Position numbers and translations under genes: made by a program
From: Armatimonadota bacterium
Lineage (GTDB): Bacteria > Bacillota > Desulfotomaculia > Desulfotomaculales > Nap2-2B
NCBI GenBank assembly: GCA_023511535.1
Contig: JAIMBK010000002.1
Location: forward strand, 65,900-102,169
Length of the DNA stretch: 36,270 nt
Direction of reading: 5' to 3'
The notes under the pieces: model-generated
Told to the model about the DNA's origin: nothing
What the model saw: the letters and a program-made list of their open reading frames with translations, nothing else
The model's database searches: none
Part shown: piece by piece, positions 23,547 through 31,160 of the stretch
Position numbering within the stretch: position 1 is the stretch's first letter
Layout of the letters: each line of letters opens with the position of its first letter

Positions 23547-24581
23547 TTAAGATTCCGGTTTGACGAGCAACTGCCTTAGCCGCTCGTAATTTTGAGGAGT
23601 TCTCTTCTTGATTTCCGCCCACCCCGCATCGCTTATCACCCTGTCAAACTTTTCTTCCTCCGCCGGGGGGAGCTTTATAAACTCCACTCCTTTTTCTTTA
23701 ATCTGGTTAAGGCTCTTTTGCTTTAAATCCATTCCTTTATTCCAGGCGTACTCTTCGGCTTCAGCCGCAATCCGCGAGATAGCGTCCTGAACATCTTTGG
23801 GCAGGCTGTTCCAGGTATTCAGATTCATCACAAAAACTACCTCTGACGCTGTAAATCCTTTATCAATAACGTATTTGGCGACTTCGTGAAAGTTTAAATC
23901 GTAAGCCCCAATACCCGCGTAAGCAAAACCGTCGATCACTTTGCGTTCCATGGCTGTTGCAATTTCGGAAATAGGGATCGTTACAGTTTTACCTCCCAAA
24001 GCCTTGATGATCGGTTCTTGTATGGGAATTGTTCTAATTAAGAGCCCCGATAAATCAGCTTTATCAATTTTTTTATTCAAAAAGATATATTGCCATTCTT
24101 TTCCCGCAACCATTTGCCCCAAATATTTCGCATTTGCCTTTTCTTGAAACATTTGATCAAAAAACTCATACGCCCCATTTTTTCGCATCTCCATTGGGCT
24201 ATACTCAGACATCTTGATAGCGTCGGCTTCGGGAACGAGTGGGATATACATAGACCCGGGAGCTAAATTGAGATCAATTGTCCCGGCCCGAAGAGCCTCC
24301 GGCTGGTCGGTGGTCTGCACCACCTCCGGCCCGCCGAGCACGTTAATCTTTACTTTGCCGGCAAGTTGCTGCTCTACTTTATCGATAAAATAACGGGTCG
24401 CCATCCATTCTTTCTCATTATTTAACGGAAAATACGATACCAACTTCAATTCCACAGTTTTTCCCGCCTCACCGCCGCCTGTCTGAGTTGGGGCTGGAGT
24501 TCCCTTTCCGCAGCCGGACAGCAACAGAGAAGCCGCCCCGAAGATGAAAAGCAGTGTCAGCAAAAAATTCTTTTTAATCAT
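23547..24581 (-). CDS. dctP: TRAP transporter solute-binding protein DctP
   Basis: A 344-residue exported lipoprotein. The signal MIKKNFLLTLLFIFGAASLLLSGCGKG has a lipobox ending in Cys, followed by a Thr/Gly linker. The DctP fold motifs are FPLNNEKEWMATRYFIDKVEQQLAGKVKINVLGGPEVV, ALRAGTIDLNLAPGSMY, the family hallmark LSGLLIRTIPIQEPIIKALGGKTVTIPISEIATAMERKVIDGFAYAGIG, and a helical end. The start is the ATG at 24581 behind GGGGGATTAAG. It follows dctM on the same strand, a dctQ-dctM-dctP order. Ligand: an organic acid, not defined. Confidence 0.93.
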   Translation of the reverse strand: MIKKNFLLTLLFIFGAASLLLSGCGKGTPAPTQTGGGEAGKTVELKLVSYFPLNNEKEWMATRYFIDKVEQQLAGKVKINVLGGPEVVQTTDQPEALRAGTIDLNLAPGSMYIPLVPEADAIKMSEYSPMEMRKNGAYEFFDQMFQEKANAKYLGQMVAGKEWQYIFLNKKIDKADLSGLLIRTIPIQEPIIKALGGKTVTIPISEIATAMERKVIDGFAYAGIGAYDLNFHEVAKYVIDKGFTASEVVFVMNLNTWNSLPKDVQDAISRIAAEAEEYAWNKGMDLKQKSLNQIKEKGVEFIKLPPAEEEKFDRVISDAGWAEIKKRTPQNYERLRQLLVKPES

Positions 24582-24711
24582 CTTAATCCCCCCGTTTATT
24601 TGATTTTTCCGAAACAAATTCCTTAAAAACACTTTCCGCACAACATCTTTTGTCCGCTCAGCAACTGTCGAACCCTGCTCTAATACCCTCTTTTTTCACC
24701 CCCTCTCTTAA

Positions 24712-26028
24712 TCATCCCCACCTCCCTATTGACACCAGCCACAGGGCGATTGAAGGAAACACTATGATTAAGGCGGTTACCACCAGATCACTGATGATAA
24801 TAGGATAAACTGAGAGATACAGGTCTTTGGTTTTTGTTTCCGGAGAAATAGATTTCATAACAAATAATTCCAGACCAAACGGCGGCGTGATCAGCCCTTC
24901 ATGGATGCAAATCAACATTAAAACAGCAAACCATATAGGATCAAAACCCAACTTATTGACGATCGGAACAAAAACAGGAATCACTATCATCATAATTGCA
25001 ATCTGGTCCATGAAGCATCCTAAAATTATTACCACTGCGAGCATTGCCACAATCAACAATAAAGGATCTAAGTTTAATTGGGTCACAAAAGCCAACAATC
25101 CAGCAGTAACTCCTGTATAAGCGGCTAATTGACTGAAGCCGGTTGACGAACAGGTGATAAAGAAAATCATCGCCGTGGTAATGATCGTATTCATTACTGA
25201 CTGAAAAAAAACCTGCCAGCTAAACCGCCGGTATAATATTACCAGGATCAATGCCCCGACAGCACCAACCGCTGCCGCTTCCGTAGGAGTGCCAATCCCA
25301 AACGTTATAAAAATATACATTAATAAACAGATCAAAGACAAAGGCGCAACATCGAGGAATAAGGCTCTAAACCGCTCGCTCCACGTTACCCCCTCCATTT
25401 TGTGGCTGGGGGCGCTCTGCGGATCGAGCCACACCCTGATCAAGATAACCACTATATAACCCAGCGCCATTAGAATGCCCGGTACTATACCGGCAACCAG
25501 CACTCCGGAAACAGATACCTGAGCAATTGCTGCATAAATCACAGCTAAGGCACTGGGTGGGATAATCATTGCCAGGCCTCCGGCGGCCATAATCGGCCCG
25601 ACAGATAAATATTTATTATACCTGTTCTTTTCCATCTCAGGCAGGAGAAGTGTTCCCAACATGGCAGTATTGGCCATCGTCGAACCGCTCAGCGCTCCAA
25701 AAAACGCGCCGCTGATTACTGTCAATATACTAAGCCTGGCGGGAATTGACGACAACCACTTGGAAATCCCGTTGATACAAACAAGCGCCAACCCGGACCT
25801 GAATAATAATTCCCCCATCAAGATGAAGAACGGGACGGGGCTTAAATTAAAATTGGCAACGCTGCTGAATATCCCGAAAATAAATTGATTTATTCCCGTC
25901 CACCCGCCTACAAAAATGATGTAACCGACCATAACTACCAGCATGAATGCAAAAGCTACTGGAATGCCAAGAAGGATCAGGCCGAATAAAGATCCAAAAA
26001 TGATGATAAAATTTGCTTCCCAACCCAA
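24712..26028 (-). CDS. dctM: TRAP transporter large permease subunit DctM
   Basis: A protein of about 438 residues with around 12 hydrophobic segments and DctM motifs: GIPVAFAFML, ISGAFFGALSGSTMANTAMLGTLLLPEMEK, IPPSALAVIYAAIAQVSVSGVLVAGIVPG, FGIGTPTEAAAVGAVGAL, and the C-terminal HEGLITPPFGLELFVMKSI. It is the ion-coupled transport subunit. I put the start at TTG 26028 (GWEANFIIIFG), 7 bases after GGAGG. The frame opens six codons earlier, at a position before the ribosome site. Confidence 0.92.
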   Translation of the reverse strand: MGWEANFIIIFGSLFGLILLGIPVAFAFMLVVMVGYIIFVGGWTGINQFIFGIFSSVANFNLSPVPFFILMGELLFRSGLALVCINGISKWLSSIPARLSILTVISGAFFGALSGSTMANTAMLGTLLLPEMEKNRYNKYLSVGPIMAAGGLAMIIPPSALAVIYAAIAQVSVSGVLVAGIVPGILMALGYIVVILIRVWLDPQSAPSHKMEGVTWSERFRALFLDVAPLSLICLLMYIFITFGIGTPTEAAAVGAVGALILVILYRRFSWQVFFQSVMNTIITTAMIFFITCSSTGFSQLAAYTGVTAGLLAFVTQLNLDPLLLIVAMLAVVIILGCFMDQIAIMMIVIPVFVPIVNKLGFDPIWFAVLMLICIHEGLITPPFGLELFVMKSISPETKTKDLYLSVYPIIISDLVVTALIIVFPSIALWLVSIGRWG

Positions 26029-26086
26029 AATCAAGACCTCCCACAATTCTCAACTCAAATACTCATTACGAACTGAACGGTCCCTT

Positions 26087-26584
26087 TTAATCGTTCAGTC
26101 CTTTATTTTTCATTGCATCCAGGGCCTGTATAATTCTTTTTAAGAAAAAAATTAAAAGTAAAAAAGCACTGAGTGGTATAACGAGTGTAAAAATGTATTT
26201 TGGCGGTTCTAAAAGGTCCAATAGCTTTACTCCCCGGACAAATTGGTCATAAGCAACGATGGTGCCGCTCAGGCACAGAAAAACGCAAACTACAGCGCAT
26301 ATAAAGTTATTCAGAATCTCAATAAAATTTCTCTTTTTTCCTGAAAGAGAAGAAATTAAAATTTCCACGCTGACATGCTTGTCAAGTTTTAACAACCAGG
26401 GCGCTGCTAAAAAGGTACTGTAAAATAATATATATCCGGTGATATCAATGACCAGTCCCGAAGGCAAATTGAAGAAATAGCGCATTATAGCGCTCAAAAA
26501 TATGTAAATACCTGCTAAAAAAGTTAATATGCCTGCAATTACAGCCATAATATAAGTTATTTTTTCAATGACTTTAATGATAAG
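26087..26584 (-). CDS. dctQ: TRAP transporter small permease subunit DctQ
   Basis: A protein of about 165 residues with four hydrophobic helices and the DctQ pattern: YIMAVIAGILTFLAGIYIFLSAIMRYFFNLPSGLVIDITGYILFYSTFLAAPWLLKLDKHVSVEIL, then a second pair of helices. The start is uncertain. The open frame extends to 26686, but the N-terminal 30 residues there do not look coding. A TTG next to AAGGGGG at 26584 gives the normal family length. A sigma-54-like site lies about 130 bases upstream, so dctQMP may be an own transcription unit. Confidence 0.85.
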   Translation of the reverse strand, partial: LIIKVIEKITYIMAVIAGILTFLAGIYIFLSAIMRYFFNLPSGLVIDITGYILFYSTFLAAPWLLKLDKHVSVEILISSLSGKKRNFIEILNNFICAVVCVFLCLSGTIVAYDQFVRGVKLLDLLEPPKYIFTLVIPLSAFLLLIFFLKRIIQALDAMKNKGLND

Positions 26585-26710
26585 CAACAACCCCCTTTTA
26601 TGAGAGTGTTCAGTCAGGCAGCAGACGTTGGCGTAAAGGAAAGCAAAGCCCGGTTTATTAATCACAGTGATGGCGATTGCTGTCAATGTGTTGCCTTTCC
26701 GCGTGGCTGG

Positions 26711-26727
26711 TGCGATAACCGGGCCAA
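26711..26727 (-). promoter_or_regulatory. Sigma-54-like promoter upstream of dctQ
   Basis: On the minus strand TTGGCCCGGTTATCGCA has GG and GC exactly 10 bases apart. It differs from TTGGCACG-N4-TTGCW at two positions. It lies in the 235-base gap between the CoA-transferase beta gene and dctQ. Confidence 0.5.
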
Positions 26728-26818
26728 TACTAAATTCAGGAAGGAAGAATTACTTACCGGTAACCCAGACCTGACTTTTTCTTTAACTTAGCGTTTCCCG
26801 CTGTTAATGAACGTTTTT

Positions 26819-27574
26819 CTAGCGAGTAAAAATTCCCTCCGGATCGATCTCCTTTCTGATTAACTTCAGTTCTTCTTCGGTGGGTTCCTCCGTTACGGGA
26901 ACGTTCTCGTCAACCTGAAGAGGGAAACCGGTATTTTCTCTTAATTCATCCAGGCCGACCCCGGGGTGGATCGAAACCACTTTCATTTTCCTGGTGCGTT
27001 CCGCAAAGCCGAATACAGCTTTATCGGTAATAATCAAATGCGGCCCGTTTCCCCTTAAGCCGGTCGCTTTTCTTTCTTCTCGTCCCCCCAGAAACCCCGG
27101 GCTGGTAACGTATTGGACGCGCTCGCCGAACTTCTTTCGATCATGACGCATGATCACGATTACTCTCCTGGCCAAAGACGCGATGTCGTTGGCCCCGCCG
27201 CTGCCGGTAAAATGCCTCACCCCATGTTTTGTAGCCACCTGGGTCGTGTTTACGTTCCCATAGCGGTCTACTTCCAGCGCGCCCAGGAAACCTACATCTA
27301 CAATACCCCGGTGCAAAGCCATGCCCAAAACCTCTGCAAAACCCGTCATTCTTATTCCTCCGTACCAGAGACGGGGGTCTGCAATCCCAACCCCATTTTC
27401 AATCGGCCGGGGGCCGATCACTCCGATCTCAAGAAGGATATTTAATTTCGGCGCATGGGTTCTTTTCGCCAGGTAGGCGGCCACCTGCGGCAGACCTATC
27501 CCCACCACGACCACCTCGCCGTCACGCAGCGCCCGCGCTCCGCAAACGGCCATAATTTCGCCCGGATTAACCAT
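26819..27574 (-). CDS. CoA-transferase beta subunit (glutaconate CoA-transferase-like)
   Basis: A 251-residue family I CoA-transferase subunit. It begins MVNPGEIMAVCGARALRDGEVVVVGIGLPQVAAYLAKR and has LNILLEIGVIGPRP, where Glu is a candidate for the catalytic glutamate that forms the acyl-CoA ester. It then has the family segments DVGFLGALEVDRYGNVNTTQV and HFTGSGGANDIASLARRVIVIMRHDRKKFGERVQYVTSPGFL. It pairs with the alpha gene 27 bases upstream. It transfers CoA from a donor such as acetyl-CoA to a carboxylic acid. The substrate is not fixed by the sequence. Confidence 0.9.
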   Translation of the reverse strand: MVNPGEIMAVCGARALRDGEVVVVGIGLPQVAAYLAKRTHAPKLNILLEIGVIGPRPIENGVGIADPRLWYGGIRMTGFAEVLGMALHRGIVDVGFLGALEVDRYGNVNTTQVATKHGVRHFTGSGGANDIASLARRVIVIMRHDRKKFGERVQYVTSPGFLGGREERKATGLRGNGPHLIITDKAVFGFAERTRKMKVVSIHPGVGLDELRENTGFPLQVDENVPVTEEPTEEELKLIRKEIDPEGIFTR

Positions 27575-27601
27575 CAGTTCACACCCCGCAATCTGTTCCG
27601 G

Positions 27602-28519
27602 TTAATAGCCATACTCCAGGTCGGCGACAATCCTCTGCATTCTTTGCAGCCCCCCGCATTTTTCCAGGTAACTCCAGGGATCGTTACACCCGTAAACGTA
27701 ATCGGACAAATATTGGTTATATGCCCGACCCCCTTCCCGGGCTACGGCAGCGTACATTTTTAAATGTTCGGCATCATAATCATAATCTTTGAAAACGCAA
27801 GTAGGGTAAGAACCGAAGGGGGCCAAAACGACAGCGGTCACTTTAAACCCCGGGAGCAGCGTCGATTCGGGATTTTTTTCAGTATAGTTCCGGGGGACGA
27901 TCTTCTCCGTGGTAACGATCACTTTTTCGGCGGCAAAAGCCATTTCGCGAAGGTTCCACGTCGGCCCGAAAACGATTACGTTTCCTTCTTCATCAACCAT
28001 GTTGGCGTGGATCACCGCCACGTCCGGCGTTAAAGCTTTTAAAGCAACGTACCGCTCCCCGGAAAACGGGCAATTCATCAACCTTACCGGGCTATTTTCC
28101 CTTTTCAAAAGGTTTTCCAGCATATGGCTGCCGAGCATTGATTTGATCGGGAAAAAGGTAAACCCGAAGGCGCCGGCGAGATTTTTAAACGTTATCGCGA
28201 GGCTGCTGTATTCTTCTACATCGATTGCCCCTTCTTCGATCGCCCGATTGACAGAATAGACCGGCCCGAACCGGTCGAGCGAACCGCCGCCGTAGATTAA
28301 TTTCGCGACACACCCTGCCCCGACAAGCAGGTCAGTATCCATCCCGGCAACGCACTGAGATACCGTAAGGTTCTTTTTTCCCTGCCGGATGAGTTCGTGC
28401 ACGAAAGCAATCGCGCAACGCGTCACCGCAAAGCCGCAGAGGCCCAGATGCATCCCGTCTTCCACAAGCCCCGCGGCATTACCCAAACTGGTCATCTTTT
28501 CGGGTAGCCTGGTTTTCAA
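27602..28519 (-). CDS. CoA-transferase alpha subunit (glutaconate CoA-transferase-like)
   Basis: A protein of about 305 residues, the partner of the following beta subunit. The family start is KTRLPEKMTSLGNAAGLVEDGMHLGLCGFAVTRCAIAFVHELIRQ, and other motifs are LIYGGGSLDRFGPVYSVNRAIEEGAIDVEEYSSLAITFKNLAGAFGFTFFP and VAVIHANMVDEEGNVIVFGPTW. I favour the TTG at 28519 behind GGTGAAGG. A TTG at 28543, overlapping the end of the DUF6282 gene, is possible. The tight spacing to both neighbours makes an operon nearly certain. The C-terminus (NDPWSYLEKCGGLQRMQRIVADLEYGY) is typical of the GctA group. Confidence 0.88.
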   Translation of the reverse strand: MKTRLPEKMTSLGNAAGLVEDGMHLGLCGFAVTRCAIAFVHELIRQGKKNLTVSQCVAGMDTDLLVGAGCVAKLIYGGGSLDRFGPVYSVNRAIEEGAIDVEEYSSLAITFKNLAGAFGFTFFPIKSMLGSHMLENLLKRENSPVRLMNCPFSGERYVALKALTPDVAVIHANMVDEEGNVIVFGPTWNLREMAFAAEKVIVTTEKIVPRNYTEKNPESTLLPGFKVTAVVLAPFGSYPTCVFKDYDYDAEHLKMYAAVAREGGRAYNQYLSDYVYGCNDPWSYLEKCGGLQRMQRIVADLEYGY

Positions 28520-28535
28520 TTTCCCTTCACCAACT

Positions 28536-29516
28536 TTAATCAAGATACATAAGCTTGGCGGGATTGTCCTTGATCATCATTTCGATTTCTTCTTTTTTGA
28601 TTCCGAAGGCCAGCAAAGCCCTGATAAAGATGCGGATGCCTTCCACCGTCTTGACGTGCAAAACCTGACCGAAGTCGCTTCCAATAATACAACGCTCCGC
28701 ACCAATCTCTTTGATGGTGGTGACCGTTTCAAACGGGTCGGCAACCGGCTGGTACAAACTGGGGATCATCGGCTGGCAATACGTGCCGATATAAGCGCCA
28801 TAGCCGGCACATTCCTTCATTTCCGCTAAAGTAAGTTTGTTTAATTCCAGCAAAGGGTGATCCAATACTACCCTTGCGCCTATTTCTTTTGCCTTTGCAC
28901 ATAAGGGCAACAATTCGTAAAAATCCGTATGGCCCAAACCAATGCCGACCTTTGCCTCTTTGGCCATGTGCATAATTTCTTCAACTTCCGGCAGAACTTT
29001 CTGTTTTTTATCGACCAGAGCGACGCCGCCTTCGCCTTTACCTGCCGAGCGCAGATAACCCGCCGAATTAAAGGTGGGGAACCAGATCATCTTCATATTT
29101 GGGTACTTTAAGGCAATCTTGACGACGTCCGGCCTCATTCCAAAATTCAGCCCTATCCCCCCGTAGACGCTGGTTGCCCGGGGGATCTCGCCTTTTTCGT
29201 AGAGCTGGTCTATGTAACGCTGCGTAAGGTAGGCGGCCCCGGCCGTCAAATTATAATGGTCTTTAAAAGCAACCGCCCGCATTTCAGCCCGTGCAGCATC
29301 TATAGAAACCTCGATCATATCCTGGCTGCGCGTAACGAAATCCGGGTAAGCGTGAATATGCATATCGATGGCATTTTTCAAAAGATCATTCTCTATCCCG
29401 GGATAAATAGATTCCATTTCCGGATTTTCCTTGAGGACGCGGTAAAACCAGTCCTTGCTGTTGAGTTCAAGAACTCGCTCAAACGTCAATACACGGCCCG
29501 CCAAACTATTTGCCAT
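28536..29516 (-). CDS. DUF6282 / amidohydrolase-like metal-dependent hydrolase
   Basis: A 326-residue TIM-barrel-type protein. Metal-binding motifs in order: DMHIHAYPDFVTR (about residue 51), AVAFKDHYNLT, GLGHTDFYELLPLCAKA, VVLDHPLLELN and the late GSDFGQ with the catalytic-type Asp. I match it to DUF6282, whose reaction is not established, although the ligands are those of the amidohydrolase superfamily. The ATG follows AGGAGG. It is the first gene behind a near-perfect sigma-54 promoter and is directly coupled to a 9-codon upstream frame. The CoA-transferase pair follows at once, so a role in the same acid-degrading pathway is likely. Confidence 0.75.
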   Translation of the reverse strand: MANSLAGRVLTFERVLELNSKDWFYRVLKENPEMESIYPGIENDLLKNAIDMHIHAYPDFVTRSQDMIEVSIDAARAEMRAVAFKDHYNLTAGAAYLTQRYIDQLYEKGEIPRATSVYGGIGLNFGMRPDVVKIALKYPNMKMIWFPTFNSAGYLRSAGKGEGGVALVDKKQKVLPEVEEIMHMAKEAKVGIGLGHTDFYELLPLCAKAKEIGARVVLDHPLLELNKLTLAEMKECAGYGAYIGTYCQPMIPSLYQPVADPFETVTTIKEIGAERCIIGSDFGQVLHVKTVEGIRIFIRALLAFGIKKEEIEMMIKDNPAKLMYLD

Positions 29517-29546
29517 TTAGAAAACCTCCTGCCTTAATATTTTCAT
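29517..29546 (-). CDS. Nine-codon leader reading frame coupled to the DUF6282 gene
   Basis: GGAGG, 4 bases, then ATG starts the frame MKILRQEVF. Its stop TAA directly touches the ATG of the DUF6282 gene, and its codons contain that gene's ribosome site (AGGAGG). This arrangement would couple translation. It may be a chance frame. Confidence 0.35.
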   Translation of the reverse strand: MKILRQEVF

Positions 29547-29762
29547 TGATCCTCCAAAAAGCTGACTCTACCTGCCATGTGTTTTAAAATTTATCTTGGG
29601 CGGTCTTGTCTGCCCGGTCTCTCCCGTGCTTGGAAAGGAGATAATTTTGATCACCAGCGAGTGAAACCAGCTTACGCGAATGAAACCGGTTTACTCCAAA
29701 TCCATCGGTCACCCCCCTTATTTTATTCTCCGGCAACCCCTGCCCTTTTGAAGTTTCAATTA

Positions 29763-29779
29763 TGCAAATAACGTGCCAA
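29763..29779 (-). promoter_or_regulatory. Sigma-54 promoter, consensus match
   Basis: On the minus strand TTGGCACGTTATTTGCA matches TTGGCACG-N4-TTGCW at every fixed base, with GG and GC 10 bases apart. It faces the DUF6282/CoA-transferase operon, with a leader of about 235 bases. It implies control by an enhancer-binding activator, and no gene for one is in the window. Confidence 0.88.
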
Positions 29780-29900
29780 AACTCGAAAGAAGCAAATATG
29801 GAGAGTTCCGAAAAATTATCAAAAATTTCAAATTAATGTTTGTTTATCGTCTGAACACTTTATCACGAGATGTACAGTAAATTAACATAATGAAGTGCTA

Positions 29901-29919
29901 TTAGCGTTGCTATTGCTAA
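29901..29919. promoter_or_regulatory. Candidate upstream activator site for the sigma-54 promoter
   Basis: TTAGC-N9-GCTAA is an inverted repeat about 135 bases upstream of the -24 element, a normal distance for an enhancer-binding protein. It is the only such repeat seen in the gap, so the evidence is modest. Confidence 0.35.
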
Positions 29920-29954
29920 GAAAATGAACATAACCAGCGCAATCAGCCCTCCTC

Positions 29955-31160
29955 TCATTGCCTAGATACCATTTCCAGGAAGGACTCTACTCGATTTTTT
30001 ACCGTACCTTCATCAAAAAAACGCAGGTCGCACATATCTGCTTCCAAAAGCAGGCCAGGAATATTTAACTGCTCAGTAATCACGTTTCTCTTTTCCACCA
30101 ATGCCAGGGAATTTGGTTTGCAGCTGTTGTTTAAATTAAAAATAAACCCATCCACGTCATACTCCCGCATTAATTTCACCTTTTTCTCAACGCGCCGTTC
30201 AAATTTCCAGTTTACAAATTCTCTTAAGTAATTTTCGGTCAAACTCTCCAGGGGACGTTCCGGATCAAACCGGTAGGCCCAGGAATGAGTATATAACGAA
30301 CAAACCACCGCTGCCTGGTGAAAACCAAATAGTTCAGAAAAAAATCGCATCCTGGGCCAAATGGGAATGTGGTCCCAATACAACCTGATTTTTTCACCCG
30401 GAACAGCAGAAATATTTCCTTTGTCTCTTTCTTCCAACTCTTTGCTTAGCTCAGAATAATAATTCAGTGCCTCTTTTGTTCCCCGCAGGGTTACGATCGG
30501 CCCCATTAAAATGCAGGCGTCCCAGTAAGTAAGCCTGGCAGGTTTAGTTTTGGCGGAGGCCAGTACTTTATTCCACAAAGTACATGCTTCCGTAGATAAC
30601 TCCAACACCTCGCTCAGCCTGTTCATGTTCAGTTTCTTCCTGGTAGTTTTCTCCAGGAAACCAATTAATTCGTTTAGTTGCTCAATAAAGTATTGTTTTT
30701 GAACCTCCCAGGAAGGTTCGTCAATTTGCGGACCATCAAGTAAAAACAAAGGAAGGTTATAAAACTTGGCGGTAATTTCAAACCACTTATACAAACAGGC
30801 GCATTGAATGTTACAGGGCAAAAGGATATCGGGCTTGGGGATTTCCTTTCCGAAATCACTAAATCCGTACATTAATCCCAACCCTGCCCGGGTATAGGCA
30901 CATACCCGCGCCGAATACCCCTCATTTTCAGCAATTTTTGATAGTTCTTCGGTTCTCCTGTGTGTCCCGGCCGCAGCACCAAAATTTTCAGGGTAATAGG
31001 GGAAAATATCCATGGCGTATAAAATTTCTACAGGAAAGACCGCAGTCACCCAGGCAACAGGGATTCCTTCCTGCGCTGCCTGCAACGCCCGGGTATTATA
31101 CCTCTCCATCGTTTGTTTTAATAGATTTTTAGTTTTAAATTCGATTCTTTTAAAAGTCAC
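29955..31160 (-). CDS. 2-hydroxyacyl-CoA dehydratase / benzoyl-CoA reductase family subunit (first type)
   Basis: A 401-residue protein of the HgdB/FldB/BcrB superfamily. The N-terminal region VAWVTAVFPVEILYAMDIFPYYPENFGAAAG is typical. Cys candidates for the 4Fe-4S cluster are in ARVCAYTRAG, LLPCNIQCACLYKW and the late NNSCKPNSL. These enzymes remove water from (R)-2-hydroxyacyl-CoA, or reduce aromatic acyl-CoA, by a one-electron route that needs an ATP-driven activator protein. The GTG start lies right after the stop of the partner gene (TAAGTG) behind TTAGGAG, so the two are tightly coupled. Confidence 0.85.
   Translation of the reverse strand: MTFKRIEFKTKNLLKQTMERYNTRALQAAQEGIPVAWVTAVFPVEILYAMDIFPYYPENFGAAAGTHRRTEELSKIAENEGYSARVCAYTRAGLGLMYGFSDFGKEIPKPDILLPCNIQCACLYKWFEITAKFYNLPLFLLDGPQIDEPSWEVQKQYFIEQLNELIGFLEKTTRKKLNMNRLSEVLELSTEACTLWNKVLASAKTKPARLTYWDACILMGPIVTLRGTKEALNYYSELSKELEERDKGNISAVPGEKIRLYWDHIPIWPRMRFFSELFGFHQAAVVCSLYTHSWAYRFDPERPLESLTENYLREFVNWKFERRVEKKVKLMREYDVDGFIFNLNNSCKPNSLALVEKRNVITEQLNIPGLLLEADMCDLRFFDEGTVKNRVESFLEMVSRQ

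Larger units (their letters stand above)
29517..29954. other. Regulatory intergenic region of the sigma-54 operon
   Basis: No full-length gene. It holds, on the minus strand, the activator-site candidate, the sigma-54 promoter, a 235-base leader with a direct repeat (GCGAGTGAAACC at 29657-29668 and GCGAATGAAACC at 29676-29687) and the small palindrome AAACCGGTTT (29682-29691), and the leader peptide frame. Confidence 0.6.
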
